Shown here in pieces: positions 1 through 13,863 of a stretch of DNA of 64,000 nucleotides (within the stretch, counting starts at the first letter, position 1; each line of letters starts with the position of its first letter). The notes below the pieces were generated by a model, which was not told where the DNA came from, did not search any database, and saw only the letters and a list, made by a program, of their open reading frames with translations. The stretch is from Spiroplasma endosymbiont of Labia minor (GTDB lineage: Bacteria > Bacillota_I > Bacilli_A > Mycoplasmatales > Mycoplasmataceae). Location: the NCBI RefSeq assembly GCF_964019845.1, contig NZ_OZ026465.1:372001-436000 (forward strand), given 5' to 3'. The position numbers were made by a program, and so were the translations under genes.

Positions 1-684
1 AAAATGAATCAATTTCATTTGAAAGAATCATCTATTTTTTATTATCCATCTTACATAGAACAAAAATGAAGAAATTTGATATTAATGTTTAGCTTAAATA
101 AAATTTCAAAGGAAATATTATTAGATAATTTAAATAGAGATTTTAAAAATAACTATTATATCTCTATGTTGATTAATTATTATGTAAAACTAAAAACAGA
201 GTGAATTCATGATTTTACAAGTGATGACTTACAGAAAATGAAGTCAGATATTACTTATTTGATTACTATTTATATTCAATATTATGGGCATATAATTTTT
301 GGTAAAGAGTTGATGAAAAAAATTTAAACAAAAGTATATATACCAATCTTACCTAAAATTTTAAATCATTTCAAATTTTCCAAACCATTAAATTTTATTT
401 TAACTTTAGATGAAAAAAAACTACTCAATGATATTGCAAGTATGAATTACAATGCCACTATTGATGAGTGTTTTACTAAAATTAATATTAAAAAATGAAA
501 TTCCTATGACGAACTTAAATATTTTAATTTAGAAAGAGCTGCAATAGCTACAATGAAAAAGAAAACAAAAAGAGAGCAATATTTTAGTGAATTAAAACAA
601 ACTGTTATTAATAGATTGTTATTATATTTTTCAAATTATCATATTAATGATTTAACTGCAGATAGTTCAGCAAAAAATTTATAA
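1..684 (+). pseudogene. Interrupted ORF of unknown function
   Basis: One reading frame (ATG at 4) runs to a TAA at 325-327 and then stays open in the same frame to a TAA at 682-684. No ATG follows the internal stop closely, so the simplest reading is one gene of about 226 codons broken by a nonsense codon; a CAA-to-TAA change would explain it. Two separate ORFs are possible. Both parts are Lys/Asn/Ile-rich with aromatic clusters and predicted helices; I recognise no family motif. No ribosome binding site can be judged because the window starts here, and the gene may begin upstream. The stop lies just before the clpB operator. Confidence 0.5.
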
Positions 685-692
685 AATTATCA

Positions 693-729
693 TTAGCACT
701 TGACATAATAGAGTGCTAAATGGTACGAT
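693..729 (+). promoter_or_regulatory. CIRCE operator overlapping the clpB promoter
   Basis: TTAGCACTT (693-701), nine bases, then GAGTGCTAA (711-719) matches the CIRCE consensus with one mismatch in the left arm. A -35 TTGACA (700-705) lies inside it and a -10 TACGAT (724-729) follows after 18 bases. A repressor bound here would block RNA polymerase. HrcA is encoded two genes on, so heat-inducible control of clpB is the expected outcome. Confidence 0.93.
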
Positions 730-777
730 ACTTATGAATAGTGATAAATAAATGAATTGCTATTAGGAGGTATTTTT

Positions 778-2931
778 ATGGAATTTAATCAAAAGCAAGA
801 TCCGCAAACAGATCCAGATATTTTAAAAAAATATACAAGAGATTTAACGCAAGATGCAAAAGACGGGAAAATTGATCCAGTAATTGGGCGCGATGATGAA
901 ATAGCTCGTTTAATAAGAATTTTATCTAGAAAAACAAAAAATAACCCAGTACTAATTGGTGAACCTGGAGTTGGTAAAACAGCAATTGTTGAAGGGTTAG
1001 CACAACGTATAAATAATGGAGATATTCCTGGTAACTTAAAGGATAAACGTGTTTTAGAATTAGATATGGGAGCTTTAATGGCTGGTGCTATGTTTCTTGG
1101 TGATTATGAATCTCGTGTAAAGGGAATTGTTAATAAAATAAAAGAATCATCTGGTCAAATAATTTTATTTATAGATGAATTACATTTAATTGTTGGTGCT
1201 GGTAAAACAGCAGGTGGTTCAGGAATGGATGTTTCTAATTTATTGAAACCTGCATTAGCTAGAGGCGAATTAAAAGCCATTGGTGCTACAACATTAGATG
1301 AATATAGGGAATATATCGAAAAAGATGCTGCATTAGAAAGACGTTTTCAAAGAGTAATGGTAAATGAGCCAACAATAGATGAAACAATATCTATTCTACG
1401 TGGTTTAAAAGAGCGATTTGAAAATTTTCATGGTGTTAGAATTCATGATAATGCAATTGTGAGTGCTGCACAATTATCAAGCAGATATATCACGGATAGG
1501 TTTTTGCCAGATAAAGCAATTGATTTAATAGATGAAGCTTCAGCTAATATAAAAACTGAACTTGCATCTGTTCCAGCAGAATTAGATCAAGTAAATAGAA
1601 AAGTTATACAATTAGAAATTGAAAGAGCCGCCTTATCAAAAGAAACAGATGATAAATCAAAAGAACGTTTATCTGAAAATGAAAAAGAATTAATTAAACA
1701 AAAACAAATTCAAAGTAGATTAAATACTCAATGAGAAACTGAAAAACAAGAAATAAATAAAGTTAATGCACTAAAATCTACAAAAGAACAATTAAAAAAA
1801 GAATTAGAACAAGCACGTAATGAAGGCAATTTTAATAGAGCTGGTGAATTACAATATTCATTAATTCCTGCTGTTGAAAAACAATTGCAAAAAGCAATTA
1901 CAAATAATAAAGATACCTTATTATCTGAAGAAGTTACAGAACGAGATATTGCGGTTATTATTGGTAAATGAACTGGAATACCTGTTGAGGCTTTAGTTGA
2001 ATCTGAAAAAACTAAATTATTGTCACTAGAGGCTCAATTAAATAAAATGGTTAGAGGCCAAAATCAAGCTGTGCCAGCAGTAGCTCAAGCTATTTTAAGA
2101 TCTAGAGCAGGTATTAAGGATGCAAATAAACCAATAGGATCATTTTTATTCTTAGGCCCAACTGGTGTTGGCAAAACAGAAGTTGCAAAGTCACTTGCGA
2201 AATTATTATTTAGTGATCCAAAAAAAATGGTTAGATTTGATATGTCAGAATTTATGGAAAAACAATCAGTTTCCAAATTAATTGGAGCTCCTCCAGGTTA
2301 TGTTGGTTACAATGAAGGTGGACGTTTAACAGAAGCAGTTAGAAGATCTCCATATTCAATTGTGCTATTTGATGAAGTTGAAAAAGCTCATCCTGATGTA
2401 TTTAATATTATGTTACAAATACTTGATGATGGAATGATTACAGATTCACTTGGAAAAAATGTTAATTTTAAAAACACAATAATTATTATGACTTCAAATA
2501 TTGCATCAGAATATTTATTAACAGTAGAAAACACGGAAATGATAGACCAAACTGTAATAGATAAAGAACTTGCAAAATATTTCAGACCAGAATTTTTGAA
2601 TCGTATAGATAATGTAATTGTCTTTAATCCATTATCAAAAGAAGTTATTTTTGAAATTATTAACAAAAAACTAGACGAATTACACACCAGAATAGCTGAC
2701 GAACGTGACTATTATGTAAATTTTTCAGATAAAACTAAACAAAAAATTTTGAATGAAGGTTATGATCGACAATTTGGTGCAAGACCAATTCAAAGATATA
2801 TTGAAAGAAATATAGAAAATGTTTTGGCTAAAGCTATTGTTTCTGATGAATTAGAAGAAAAAAGAAATTATGTTGTAGATGTTAACTCAAGTAATGAATT
2901 TGAAGTTGTATCTGCTAAAAAACTTAATTAG
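778..2931 (+). CDS. clpB: ATP-dependent disaggregase ClpB (short form)
   Basis: Hsp100 AAA+ chaperone that rescues aggregated proteins together with DnaK/DnaJ/GrpE in the cytosol. It has 717 residues. Walker A of the first ATPase is GEPGVGKT near residue 61 and that of the second is GPTGVGKT near residue 460, with a helical middle region between them. The N-terminal Clp-N substrate domain is absent: the protein begins directly before the first AAA+ module, as in other mollicute ClpB proteins. The start is ATG 778, with AGGAGG seven bases upstream; a TTG at 757 in the same frame would include the Shine-Dalgarno sequence and is rejected. Trp is encoded by TGA at several sites. A CIRCE element controls its promoter, and its TAG stop lies inside the next CIRCE. 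Confidence 0.97.
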
Positions 2932-2963
2932 CACTTGAAATATTACAATGCTAATTGTATAAT
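2928..2963 (+). promoter_or_regulatory. CIRCE operator and promoter of the hrcA operon
   Basis: TTAGCACTT (2928-2936), nine bases, CAATGCTAA (2946-2954) is a CIRCE with two extra mismatches in the right arm. It contains the clpB stop codon. A near-ideal promoter overlaps it: -35 TTGAAA (2935-2940), 17 bases, -10 TATAAT (2958-2963). This arrangement implies autoregulation of hrcA-grpE-dnaK. Confidence 0.88.
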
Positions 2964-2983
2964 TCTGTTTAGGAGAACAAAAT

Positions 2984-4033
2984 ATGCTTTCTGAAAGACA
3001 AAATAAAGTTTTAAAAGCAATAATTTCTGAACATATTAAAACTGCTCAACCTGTTGGTTCAAAAACTATTCAAGAATTATTAGACATAGAAGTTTCATCT
3101 GCAACGATTAGAAATGATGCTGCTTTATTAGAAGAACATGGTTATTTAGAAAAATCTCATACTTCATCTGGACGTATACCGTCAACAAAAGGTTATCGTT
3201 ATTATGTGGAAAATCTAATGGATAAAGATGATGTAAATGATTTAAAAGCAAAAATAAATATTGTTTTTGAAGATCGCAGTAAAACTATTGATGAAGTTTT
3301 AGATAGTGCATCAGATATTATTTCAGAAATGACTCAATTAGCCACTTATGTTATTACGGGGCTTTCGCAAAATGTTGTGAGTGTTAAAAAAATAGAAGTT
3401 ATTTCAATAACAGAAAAAACAGCCGCGGTAATTATTGTATTATCGAATGGTAAAGTTGAAAATAAAATATTCGAATTAGAAAATATTTTATTTAGTGATT
3501 TAAAAGTAGCAATTAATTTTTTTGATAAAAATTTAGTTAATATACCATTATCAGAAATAGAAGCAAAAGCTAAAGAATTATTACCACGTTTTTCTGAATT
3601 AATTAATCAATCAGATTTAGTTTTTCAAAATTTTTTACAAGTAATTGCTGGATTTGATAATTCAAAATCACATGCAAAAGGATTACAATACATGTTAACA
3701 AATCCAGAATTTAATGACCCAGAAAAAATAAAATCGGTTCTTACTTTATTGGAGGGTGTTTCACCATTTGAATGATTTGATTTACAAATCAAGAAATACA
3801 ATATCACAAATAAATTTTCTAAAAAAACAAATATGTTAATTGGATTAGAAACTGGTACTGGTAGTGATGATTTAGCTGTTGTCGAAAAAACAATTATTAC
3901 AAAGGCTGGTGAAACGGCATCAATAGCATTAGTAGGTCCTAAAAGAATGAAATATGATAAAATAACAGAGCTTTTGGAGTGAGTTGCTAAAAAAATCGTT
4001 AATGAATTTGATAACAAAAAAGGGGGTGAGTAG
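2984..4033 (+). CDS. hrcA: Heat-inducible transcription repressor HrcA
   Basis: Repressor that binds CIRCE and shuts off chaperone genes; its activity is classically tuned by GroE. It has 349 residues, normal for the family. The N-terminal winged-helix segment begins with a typical HrcA run (LSERQNKVLKAII) and carries the SSATIRND recognition-helix motif near residue 40, followed by the HTSSGRIPS turn and the central GAF-like and dimerisation regions. Two TGA codons near the C-terminus read as Trp; without code 4 the gene would end at 3775. It starts downstream of its own CIRCE/promoter with an AGGAG ribosome site. The stop TAG precedes the grpE ATG by one base, so the two are cotranscribed. 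Confidence 0.97.
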
Positions 4034-4034
4034 A

Positions 4035-4658
4035 ATGCCAAACGACATTAATTATATTAAATCAACTATTGCAAATTTACGTACTACAATTGAAAAAACA
4101 ATTGAAATAGAACCAATAGATTTGAATAGAAAATCAAAAAAGGAAAATGAAACAGAAATAAAACAAAATGATGTAGATAATCCATTAACAAACTTAGCAG
4201 ATTTAGAAGCTTATTTAGATCAGTTATTATTTGAAAACAATCGTTTGAAAGAAGAAAAATTGATGGCTGTTGCTGAATCACAGAATACCGTGCGTAGAAT
4301 GAAAGAAAAGGAAATTTCAATTAAAAAATACGCAGCTGAGAAATTAGCAGCATCTATTCTACCTGCGATTGATATGTTTAGAGTTGTCTTATTAACACCA
4401 AATGATAATCCAGAAATTATAAATTATTTAAAAGGTTTTGAAATGATAATTAAGCAAATGGACAATGCACTTTTAGAAACTGGCATTAATCAAATACAAA
4501 CAAAAGTAGGGGATGAATTTAATCCAGAAATTCATCAAGCAATAGAACAAATAGAAACAGATGTAGCAGCACCAGAACATATTGCAACTGTTGTTTCTAA
4601 TGGATACATGTTACATGATCGTGTTATAAAACATGTTTTAGTAAAAGTAGCAAAATAA
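4035..4658 (+). CDS. grpE: Nucleotide exchange factor GrpE
   Basis: Co-chaperone that releases ADP from DnaK. It has 207 residues: a charged N-terminal tail, a long coiled-coil dimerisation helix around residues 50-105, and a C-terminal beta domain with the conserved sequence GDEFNPEIHQAI and a closing HDRVIKHVLVKV-type strand. The start is ATG 4035, placed after an AGGGGGTGAG Shine-Dalgarno region that overlaps the end of hrcA; a longer in-frame start at 3984 would lie inside hrcA and is not needed. It is second in the hrcA operon, 26 bases before dnaK, and so under CIRCE control. Confidence 0.96.
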   Translation: MPNDINYIKSTIANLRTTIEKTIEIEPIDLNRKSKKENETEIKQNDVDNPLTNLADLEAYLDQLLFENNRLKEEKLMAVAESQNTVRRMKEKEISIKKYAAEKLAASILPAIDMFRVVLLTPNDNPEIINYLKGFEMIIKQMDNALLETGINQIQTKVGDEFNPEIHQAIEQIETDVAAPEHIATVVSNGYMLHDRVIKHVLVKVAK

Positions 4659-4678
4659 AATAAAATAGAATGAGGTAA

Positions 4679-6520
<1,842 letters not shown>

Positions 6521-6527
6521 ATATTTT

Positions 6528-6558
6528 AAACAATCACATCAAATGTGATTGTTTATTT
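6528..6558 (+). terminator. Terminator after dnaK
   Basis: Perfect 12-bp stem AAACAATCACAT / ATGTGATTGTTT with a three-base loop (6540-6542), followed by a short T-rich run. It separates dnaK from dnaJ and would make dnaJ at least partly independent of the CIRCE promoter. Confidence 0.8.
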
Positions 6559-6577
6559 GTAGGTTGGTAGGTTAATT

Positions 6578-7747
6578 ATGGCAGATAAACAAAAAAGAGA
6601 TTATTATGAAGTATTAGGTGTTTCAAAAGATGCAAACACAGATGAAATAAAAAAAGCTTATCGTAAATTAGCTAAGCAATATCATCCTGATATGAACCAA
6701 TCAGCAGATGCTGAAGAAAAATTTAAGGAAGCTTCAGAAGCTGCTGAAATACTGTTAGACAGTAAAAAAAGAAGCATGTATGATCAATTCGGGCATTCTG
6801 GTGTTAATGGTCAATATGCTAATGCAGGTTTTGGTGGCTTTGAAGATATTTTCAAAAATATGCGTCAAGGTACTTCATCGGATTTCTTCGAAGATATTTT
6901 ATCTGATATTTTTGGTAATACAGGTTTTGGTGGATTTGGCGGTTTCGGACAAAGAACGAGTTCAAAGCGTAGATCATCAATAAATAAAGATGTCATAATT
7001 AATGCAACTTTTAATTGAAAAGAAATTTTATTTGGAACAACAAAAAACACTGAACTTCAATTAAATAAAGAATGTGATTCGTGTCATGGTACTGGAGCTG
7101 AAAAATCCAGTGATATTGTTACATGTGATTCATGTAATGGGCGTGGAACTGTGATAGTTATTCAAGATTTAGGAATTGCAAAATTTCAAACACAACAAAC
7201 TTGTCCAAAATGTAAAGGTCAAGGAAAAATTATTAAAAACAAATGTAAATCATGTAATGGCGATGGTACTAAAAGTTATACAAAAACAATTGAACTTAAA
7301 TTACCACAAGGAATTCATCCTGGTGAACAAGTTCTTTTTAAAGGTTTTGGTAATTATGATGCAGAGACTAAAATAACAGGTAATTTATATGTAAATATAG
7401 ATGTAAAAGAGTCAAATAAAATTTCAATGGCAAGAAATGGCGAAGACATGATAATGCTTTTAAATATTTCATTTGTAGATGCCATTTTAGGAAATAAAAT
7501 TGATGTAGAATCTTTGGATGGAATTGTATCAATAACTTTACCACAGGGATTAAAAAATGAATCAAAAATTGTAGTTAAAAACAAAGGTTTTTATAGAGAC
7601 CAAAAATCTACCAGACGAGGTGATTTGATAATTATTGCAAATATTGTTGTACCTAAAAAAGATGATATGTCGACAGCTGAACAGCAAATGTTAGATATTT
7701 TGTCAAAATCACAGGAATGAAAACCTGATAATTCGTTAGATTTTTAG
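6578..7747 (+). CDS. dnaJ: Chaperone protein DnaJ (Hsp40)
   Basis: Co-chaperone that stimulates DnaK ATPase and delivers substrates. It has 389 residues. The J domain (residues about 1-75) carries YHPDMN with the HPD triad; a Gly/Phe-rich segment (about 80-130) follows; then four CxxCxGxG zinc-binding repeats (about 167-230, e.g. [24 protein letters not shown]); then the C-terminal substrate domain. TGA at 7016 and 7718 are Trp codons; reading them as stops would split the gene. An AGGTTGGTAGG ribosome region precedes the ATG. It follows dnaK after a terminator and ends before its own terminator. Confidence 0.97.
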
Positions 7748-7779
7748 TAAATAATTAAATTTTTACATAATTATAAATT

Positions 7780-7807
7780 ACCCTATACAAAGTATAGGGT
7801 TTTTTTA
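7780..7807 (+). terminator. Terminator after dnaJ
   Basis: Perfect 9-bp stem ACCCTATAC / GTATAGGGT with an AAA loop, followed by seven T residues. Classic rho-independent terminator. Confidence 0.92.
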
Positions 7808-7827
7808 TTTATGAATGATTTAAATAT

Positions 7828-7889
7828 ATTAAAATATTAATTTTTCTGAATTTATTTAAAATTAATATTTTAATTATGTAGAGTATAAT
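7828..7889 (+). promoter_or_regulatory. Inverted repeat and -10 box upstream of the 7910 gene
   Basis: TTAAAATATTAAT (7829-7841) and ATTAATATTTTAA (7861-7873) are exact inverted copies, extended by one A/T pair, separated by 19 bases. A -10 TATAAT (7884-7889) follows directly. The repeat covers the place where a -35 box would be, so it may be an operator, although AT-rich DNA gives such palindromes easily. Confidence 0.4.
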
Positions 7890-7909
7890 AATAAAGTTAG
7901 GGTGAAAAT

Positions 7910-8800
7910 ATGAAGAAAGATAATGTAAAAATTGTAAAAATTATTCGCGATAATAATAAAACAGTTGACTCAAATTATTTGAAACAATATTTTAACCCAA
8001 TAGACAATGTATGATATGATGAAACAACAGATACCTTAACGGGAAACTTTGGAGAAACAATAGATGATATAAAAATTAAAAATGGTAAAATATCTTTAAT
8101 AAAAAATGCAAATGCTCATTTTTTATCACCTAACCCAAGTGCAGTAAATCATACAATTTTAAATAATTCTTCATTACAAATTGATAATGTTAAAACAAAT
8201 AATGCAAATACATTGAATATAATAGGTGCGGACACAATAGACTCAAATTCAAATATTTCTCAATTACCAAAAGAAATAATTAAATTGAGAGAAGAAGACT
8301 ATGTAAAAGAACAAAAGTATAAAAAAAATTTGTTAGAAAAAATTAATACTTCGTTTGATCAAATTTCAAATTTAAAACAAAGCAACACAGATGATAATTA
8401 TAAAAATAAACCAGCAAACTTTTCATATGATGAAATAGCAAATACTTCTACAATTGAAAATGTGGAAACGTCAAACACTATTGAAAATAGAGGTTATGAT
8501 TTCCCAACAATTGATGATTTATCAAATACTGATGATCTCAATAAGGAAATAAAAGAAAAGCAAAATCTTAGAGGGTTAAATAGAACATTAGATTTTTTAA
8601 ATAATAATACAAAATCTACAACACAATTAGTTGGTGATTTATTGCAAAACCAAGCAAATTATGATCGTTTAAAAAATGATTTTGAAACAAGTGAATTTAA
8701 TGATTTTGAAAGTTGATTTAAATCTTCGAAAGAAGTTAAAAGATTGCAAAAATTGGCATTGAAAGAGCAGAAAAAAATGTTAAAAATGAAAAATAAATAA
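7910..8800 (+). CDS. Hypothetical Asn/Asp-rich protein
   Basis: Protein of 296 residues that I do not recognise. No signal peptide or membrane segment is visible. The N-terminal 60 residues contain a regular stretch with two Trp/Tyr positions; the middle (about 70-230) is low-complexity, rich in Asn, Asp, Ser, Thr and Ile, and looks disordered; the C-terminus is a basic, Lys/Leu-rich helix ending KMLKMKNK. Two TGA codons encode Trp. The start follows AGGGTGA and a promoter at 7884. It lies 18 bases before mnmA and may be cotranscribed with it. The protein is probably cytoplasmic. Confidence 0.8.
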
Positions 8801-9946
<1,146 letters not shown>

Positions 9947-10001
9947 AATTGCATAAATATTTATATTTAATATAAAATAATTTAGAAATAGGGGGATAAA
10001 T

Positions 10002-10637
10002 ATGTCAAATTATACAATGCCGATTGTTATTGCTTTAGTTATAGTTGTTGTTTTGGTGTTTATGATAGTTTCAACAATTACTAGAAAAAAAGCAGATAAA
10101 AAAGAAAGAAAAGAAAGAAAAAGAATTGTTAAAAACGAAATTAAACGTTATATTGCTCAAACAGAATTAAAGAAAAATATATCGGTAGATTTTGAGAAGG
10201 TTTTTGCAAGAAAAGGTGAAGCATATAAATACAGAGATGTTTTTGATGTTGTAGTTTCTATTAGAAATCCAAAAAGCAACGAAGTTTTAGAACAAAGAGC
10301 ATATGAAGTAGAAGGTGTCACAAGAAAAATTGACAAGAAAAATTATAAAACAGATTGAAAAGTAAACGGAAGAGTTAATTTAGAAGAGACAAATAAAAAA
10401 ATTGCAATTGCTGAAAAAAGAATTAAACTATCAAAAGATGAGAAGAAAAAACTTCGTGAAGATGAAAAATTAATTGTGAAACAAGAACGTGAAAAACAAA
10501 AAGCAGAATACAAAGCAATGAAAGAAAAACGTTTGGCAGACGCTAAAGCCGGAATTAAACCTGTCAAAAATAATAATGAAATAAGTGATGAAATTAAGAG
10601 AACAACAACGAAATATATTCCTCAAAGAAAAAAATAA
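10002..10637 (+). CDS. Membrane-anchored basic coiled-coil protein
   Basis: Protein of 211 residues, unidentified. Residues 7-28 form one strongly hydrophobic helix (Ile/Val-rich); the remainder is Lys/Glu-rich and cytoplasmic by the positive-inside rule, with a beta-prone middle (about 55-110) and a long charged helix or coiled coil (about 125-185). One TGA is read as Trp. A GGGGGAT ribosome site precedes the start. It stands alone between mnmA and the DUF2779 gene, separated by 55 and 39 bases. Confidence 0.82.
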
Positions 10638-10676
10638 TAATTTTGTGATATAGAATATTAGAAGAGAATTTTCAAT

Positions 10677-12917
10677 ATGTTAAAGAATAAAATTTCAAAA
10701 GAAAATTTCAAAAGAGCTTATGCAAGTTGTTTTAAACTTGCATTTTTAATGAATTCCGAAGAAAATTTTAACAAAGTGATTAAATGAACAATAGATAAAC
10801 AAATAACAACAATTGACAAAAAAATAGAGCATGATATTAAATCTGAAAATTTTAATAGTAATGAACCATCTATTGATTTATTTAACACTTATTTAAATAT
10901 TGAATTGCAAAAGCATAAAGAATTATTAGACGAAGATCAATATATGTCTGATGAGGAAATTGAAAATTTTACAAATGATTTTAAAAAAAATTGATTTGAT
11001 ACAGATATAGATTTTGATGTAGAGAATTCAACAGCAGAATCAATAATAGATGGAAATGCAGTTGGTGCAAAAGCAAGAGAATATTTCGATTTAATTTCTT
11101 TTAGAAATAAAACAAAGACAAAAACTTTAGAAAATTTTTCTTTTAAAAAAGCTTTAAGTGAGACTAATAAATTAATTTATTCTAAAGAAATTTTTAATTA
11201 CGAGTTTTTATATGAGGCAGCTTTTATGTGAGATGCTGAAAATTTAAGAACACAATGTGATATTTTGAAAATCAAAAAAAATTTTCATGTTGAATTATAC
11301 GAAGTGAAAGCAACTACAACAGCAAAAACTGAACATTTATTTGATATTTTATATCAAAAATATATTTTAGAGAAAAATGGATTCATTGTTGATAATGTTT
11401 TTCTGTTGAATATAAATTCAAAATATGAATTAGGTAATAATGTTTTAGTTGATAAATCTTTCGGGGATATTGCAAAAGATGAGTACAATTATTTTTTGCA
11501 ATCAAAAAATAATTGTATAGAATATAATTCTTTCAAAAATAATTTGGATGAAATATTAGAAAAAACAGATAATCTTGTTAAAAGTGACCTTAATTTAGAA
11601 TTATTTTTTAAATTTGATGATTTTTCAAGTAAAAGTAAAGCAAAAAATAAAACTACATTAGTTTTTGAAAAATTGACAACTTTTTTTGATTTTGAATGTA
11701 CAGTTGAGGAGTTACTTATTGAACTTGATAATTATTTGTCACTTAGTGATGAAAAAATATTGACAGATTTCAAATTTGGATATTGTAAATGTAAAAAAAA
11801 TTTAAATTCAATTAAAAAAATAAATGTAACAAGAGATAAATTTGATAAAGACAATAATCAAATAGTTTGTACCCATTTTGTTGAATGATTTGATAAAAAC
11901 GAATTTTCAGTTTTTGATATTGGATTAAAAAAAACTAATGCTTTAAATTTAGCAAAAAATGTCAGTTCTTTCTATTTGAAAAAAATTAATGAAAATAATA
12001 TCATGCTACCATTGAACAAAAATGGTAAAACAATTTATGATTATCCTGATTCATATCACGCTTTATCGGTTACATTAAAATATATTATGCAAAATAATAT
12101 TTCGTCAATTGAAATTATTAATAAAAAAATGCTAAAAAATTTGAATTCATTTTCTGAATTATTTTTGAAATATCCAGTTTATCACTATGATTTTGAAACA
12201 ATGAAAACGGCAATACCTATTTTTGAAAATACATGTTCATATCAACAAATACCATTTCAATATTCATTAGATGTAATGACAGATGAATCATGAATTGAAA
12301 AAATTAATAATAATAATAATTTAGATTTTATGCCACATTATGAACATATAAGTGAAATTGATATAGAAAAAAATAATTTTGATCCTCGCTTTTCATTTGT
12401 GAAAAATTTTATAAAGAATTGTTTTAGACATGGACCTGGAACTTATGTTTCATATAATGAAAGTTTTGAAAAAAGTGTTTTAAAAAGATTGGCAATTACA
12501 TATCCGAGTTTAAAAGAACCTATTTATTTTATAATTCAAAATACAATAGATTTAATGAAATTTTTTTCTGGTATTACTTTAAAAAATCCTTTGATATTAT
12601 CAAACAAAGATTCAATAACATTGAATAAATATTCAATATACCATCCGAATTTTAGGGGTAGTTATTCAATTAAAACAACTCAACCTGTTTTGTATCCCAA
12701 ATTATCTTATAGTGATTTGATTATAAATAAAGGTGATAAAACAAGTTATATATACAGAATGATTGCTACGAAAACATCACCATTTTTCGAACAATACAAA
12801 GATAAGTTTAGATATGATATGTTAGTATATTGTAATCGTGATACAATGGCAATGGTTGTTCTTTTGTATGAAATATTAAAAATAATTAGGGAGGCTAACG
12901 ATGAATCAAAAAATTAG
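10677..12917 (+). CDS. DUF2779 protein: predicted PD-(D/E)xK plus DEDD-type nuclease
   Basis: Protein of 746 residues with the layout of mollicute DUF2779 proteins. The N-terminal half resembles Cas4/RecB-type nucleases: ISKENFKRAYASC at the start, a DGNAVGAKAREYF helix, then D195 in QCDIL and E209-V-K211 in ELYEVKATT, the usual metal-binding pattern. The C-terminal half resembles DEDD exonucleases: HYDFETMKTAIP with D505 and E507, FQYSLDV, TYVSYNESFEKSVLKRLA, and YCNRDTMAMV. Function on DNA or RNA is inferred from these motifs. Six or more TGA Trp codons break it under the standard code. Its last 17 bases overlap fmt, so the two share a transcript. Confidence 0.85.
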
Positions 12918-13863
12918 AGTAGTTTTTTTTGGAACTTCAGAAATTGCAGCAGAAATACTAGAAAGCATGTTAGATATTAACATAGAAGTTGTTGCAGTTG
13001 TAAGTCAACCAGATAAATCAGTTGGAAGAAAACAAGTAATTACAATGACACCTGTAAAAACTGTTGCATTAAAACACAATTTATTAATTTTTCAACCAAA
13101 TAAAGTTATAGAAATACAAGAAAAATTAAAAAAATTAACACCAGATACGATTGTTACTTGTGCTTACGGTCAAAAACTACCACAAGAAATTTTATCTATT
13201 TGCCCGAATAAATGTTTTAACTTTCATGCGAGTTTATTACCAAAATATAGAGGTGGTGCACCTATTCAATATTCAATATGAAAAGGTGAAAATGAAACTG
13301 GTATTTCTATTATGCAAATGATCCAGGAAATGGACGCAGGAGAATATTATATTCAAAGAAAAATTATTATAAATGATAATGAAACGTATGCAACTTTATT
13401 AAAAAAATTAATTGAGTTGGGTAAAAAAATGGTTAAAGAAGATTTATTGAAAGTAATTAACAATGAATATACACCAATAAAACAAGATTATGCAAATGTT
13501 ACTTTTGCGTCAATTATTTCAAAGGATGATGAACATATCAAAGTTACAGATTCTGCAATTGAAATTGAAAGACAAATTAGAGCATTTACTCCATCTCCTG
13601 GCTGTTATTTAATTTTAAATGATATTCGCTACAAAATTATAGAGGCTAGGTTATTAACAGTTAATGATCACTTTCCTGTAACTTTAATTATACATCCACC
13701 AGGTCATATTGTTCATGTCGGAAATGAAGGAATTACATTTCAAACAGGTTCTAAATTTTTGGTAATAACAAAAATTCAAAAAGAAGGTAAAAAACCAATT
13801 GACGCTTCTCTATATTTTAAAAATAAATTACCAGATATTAAAACGGGAATGCTTTTTAAATAA
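12901..13863 (+). CDS. fmt: Methionyl-tRNA formyltransferase Fmt
   Basis: Formylates the initiator Met-tRNA using 10-formyltetrahydrofolate. It has 320 residues, the usual length. The N-terminal Rossmann-like domain starts VVFFGTSEIAAEIL, followed by VSQPDKSVGR and the signature NFHASLLPKYRGGAPIQ near residues 105-121 with the catalytic Asn and His; MDAGEYY follows, and a C-terminal OB-like domain. TGA at 13279 is Trp. The start overlaps the preceding gene by 17 bases and uses the GGGAGG within it; the TAA stop overlaps the next ATG by one base. Confidence 0.97.

Noticed and set aside
2085-2687. Minus-strand ORFs opposite clpB
   Set aside because: They mirror the codons of a confidently identified gene, have no ribosome sites and resemble no protein.
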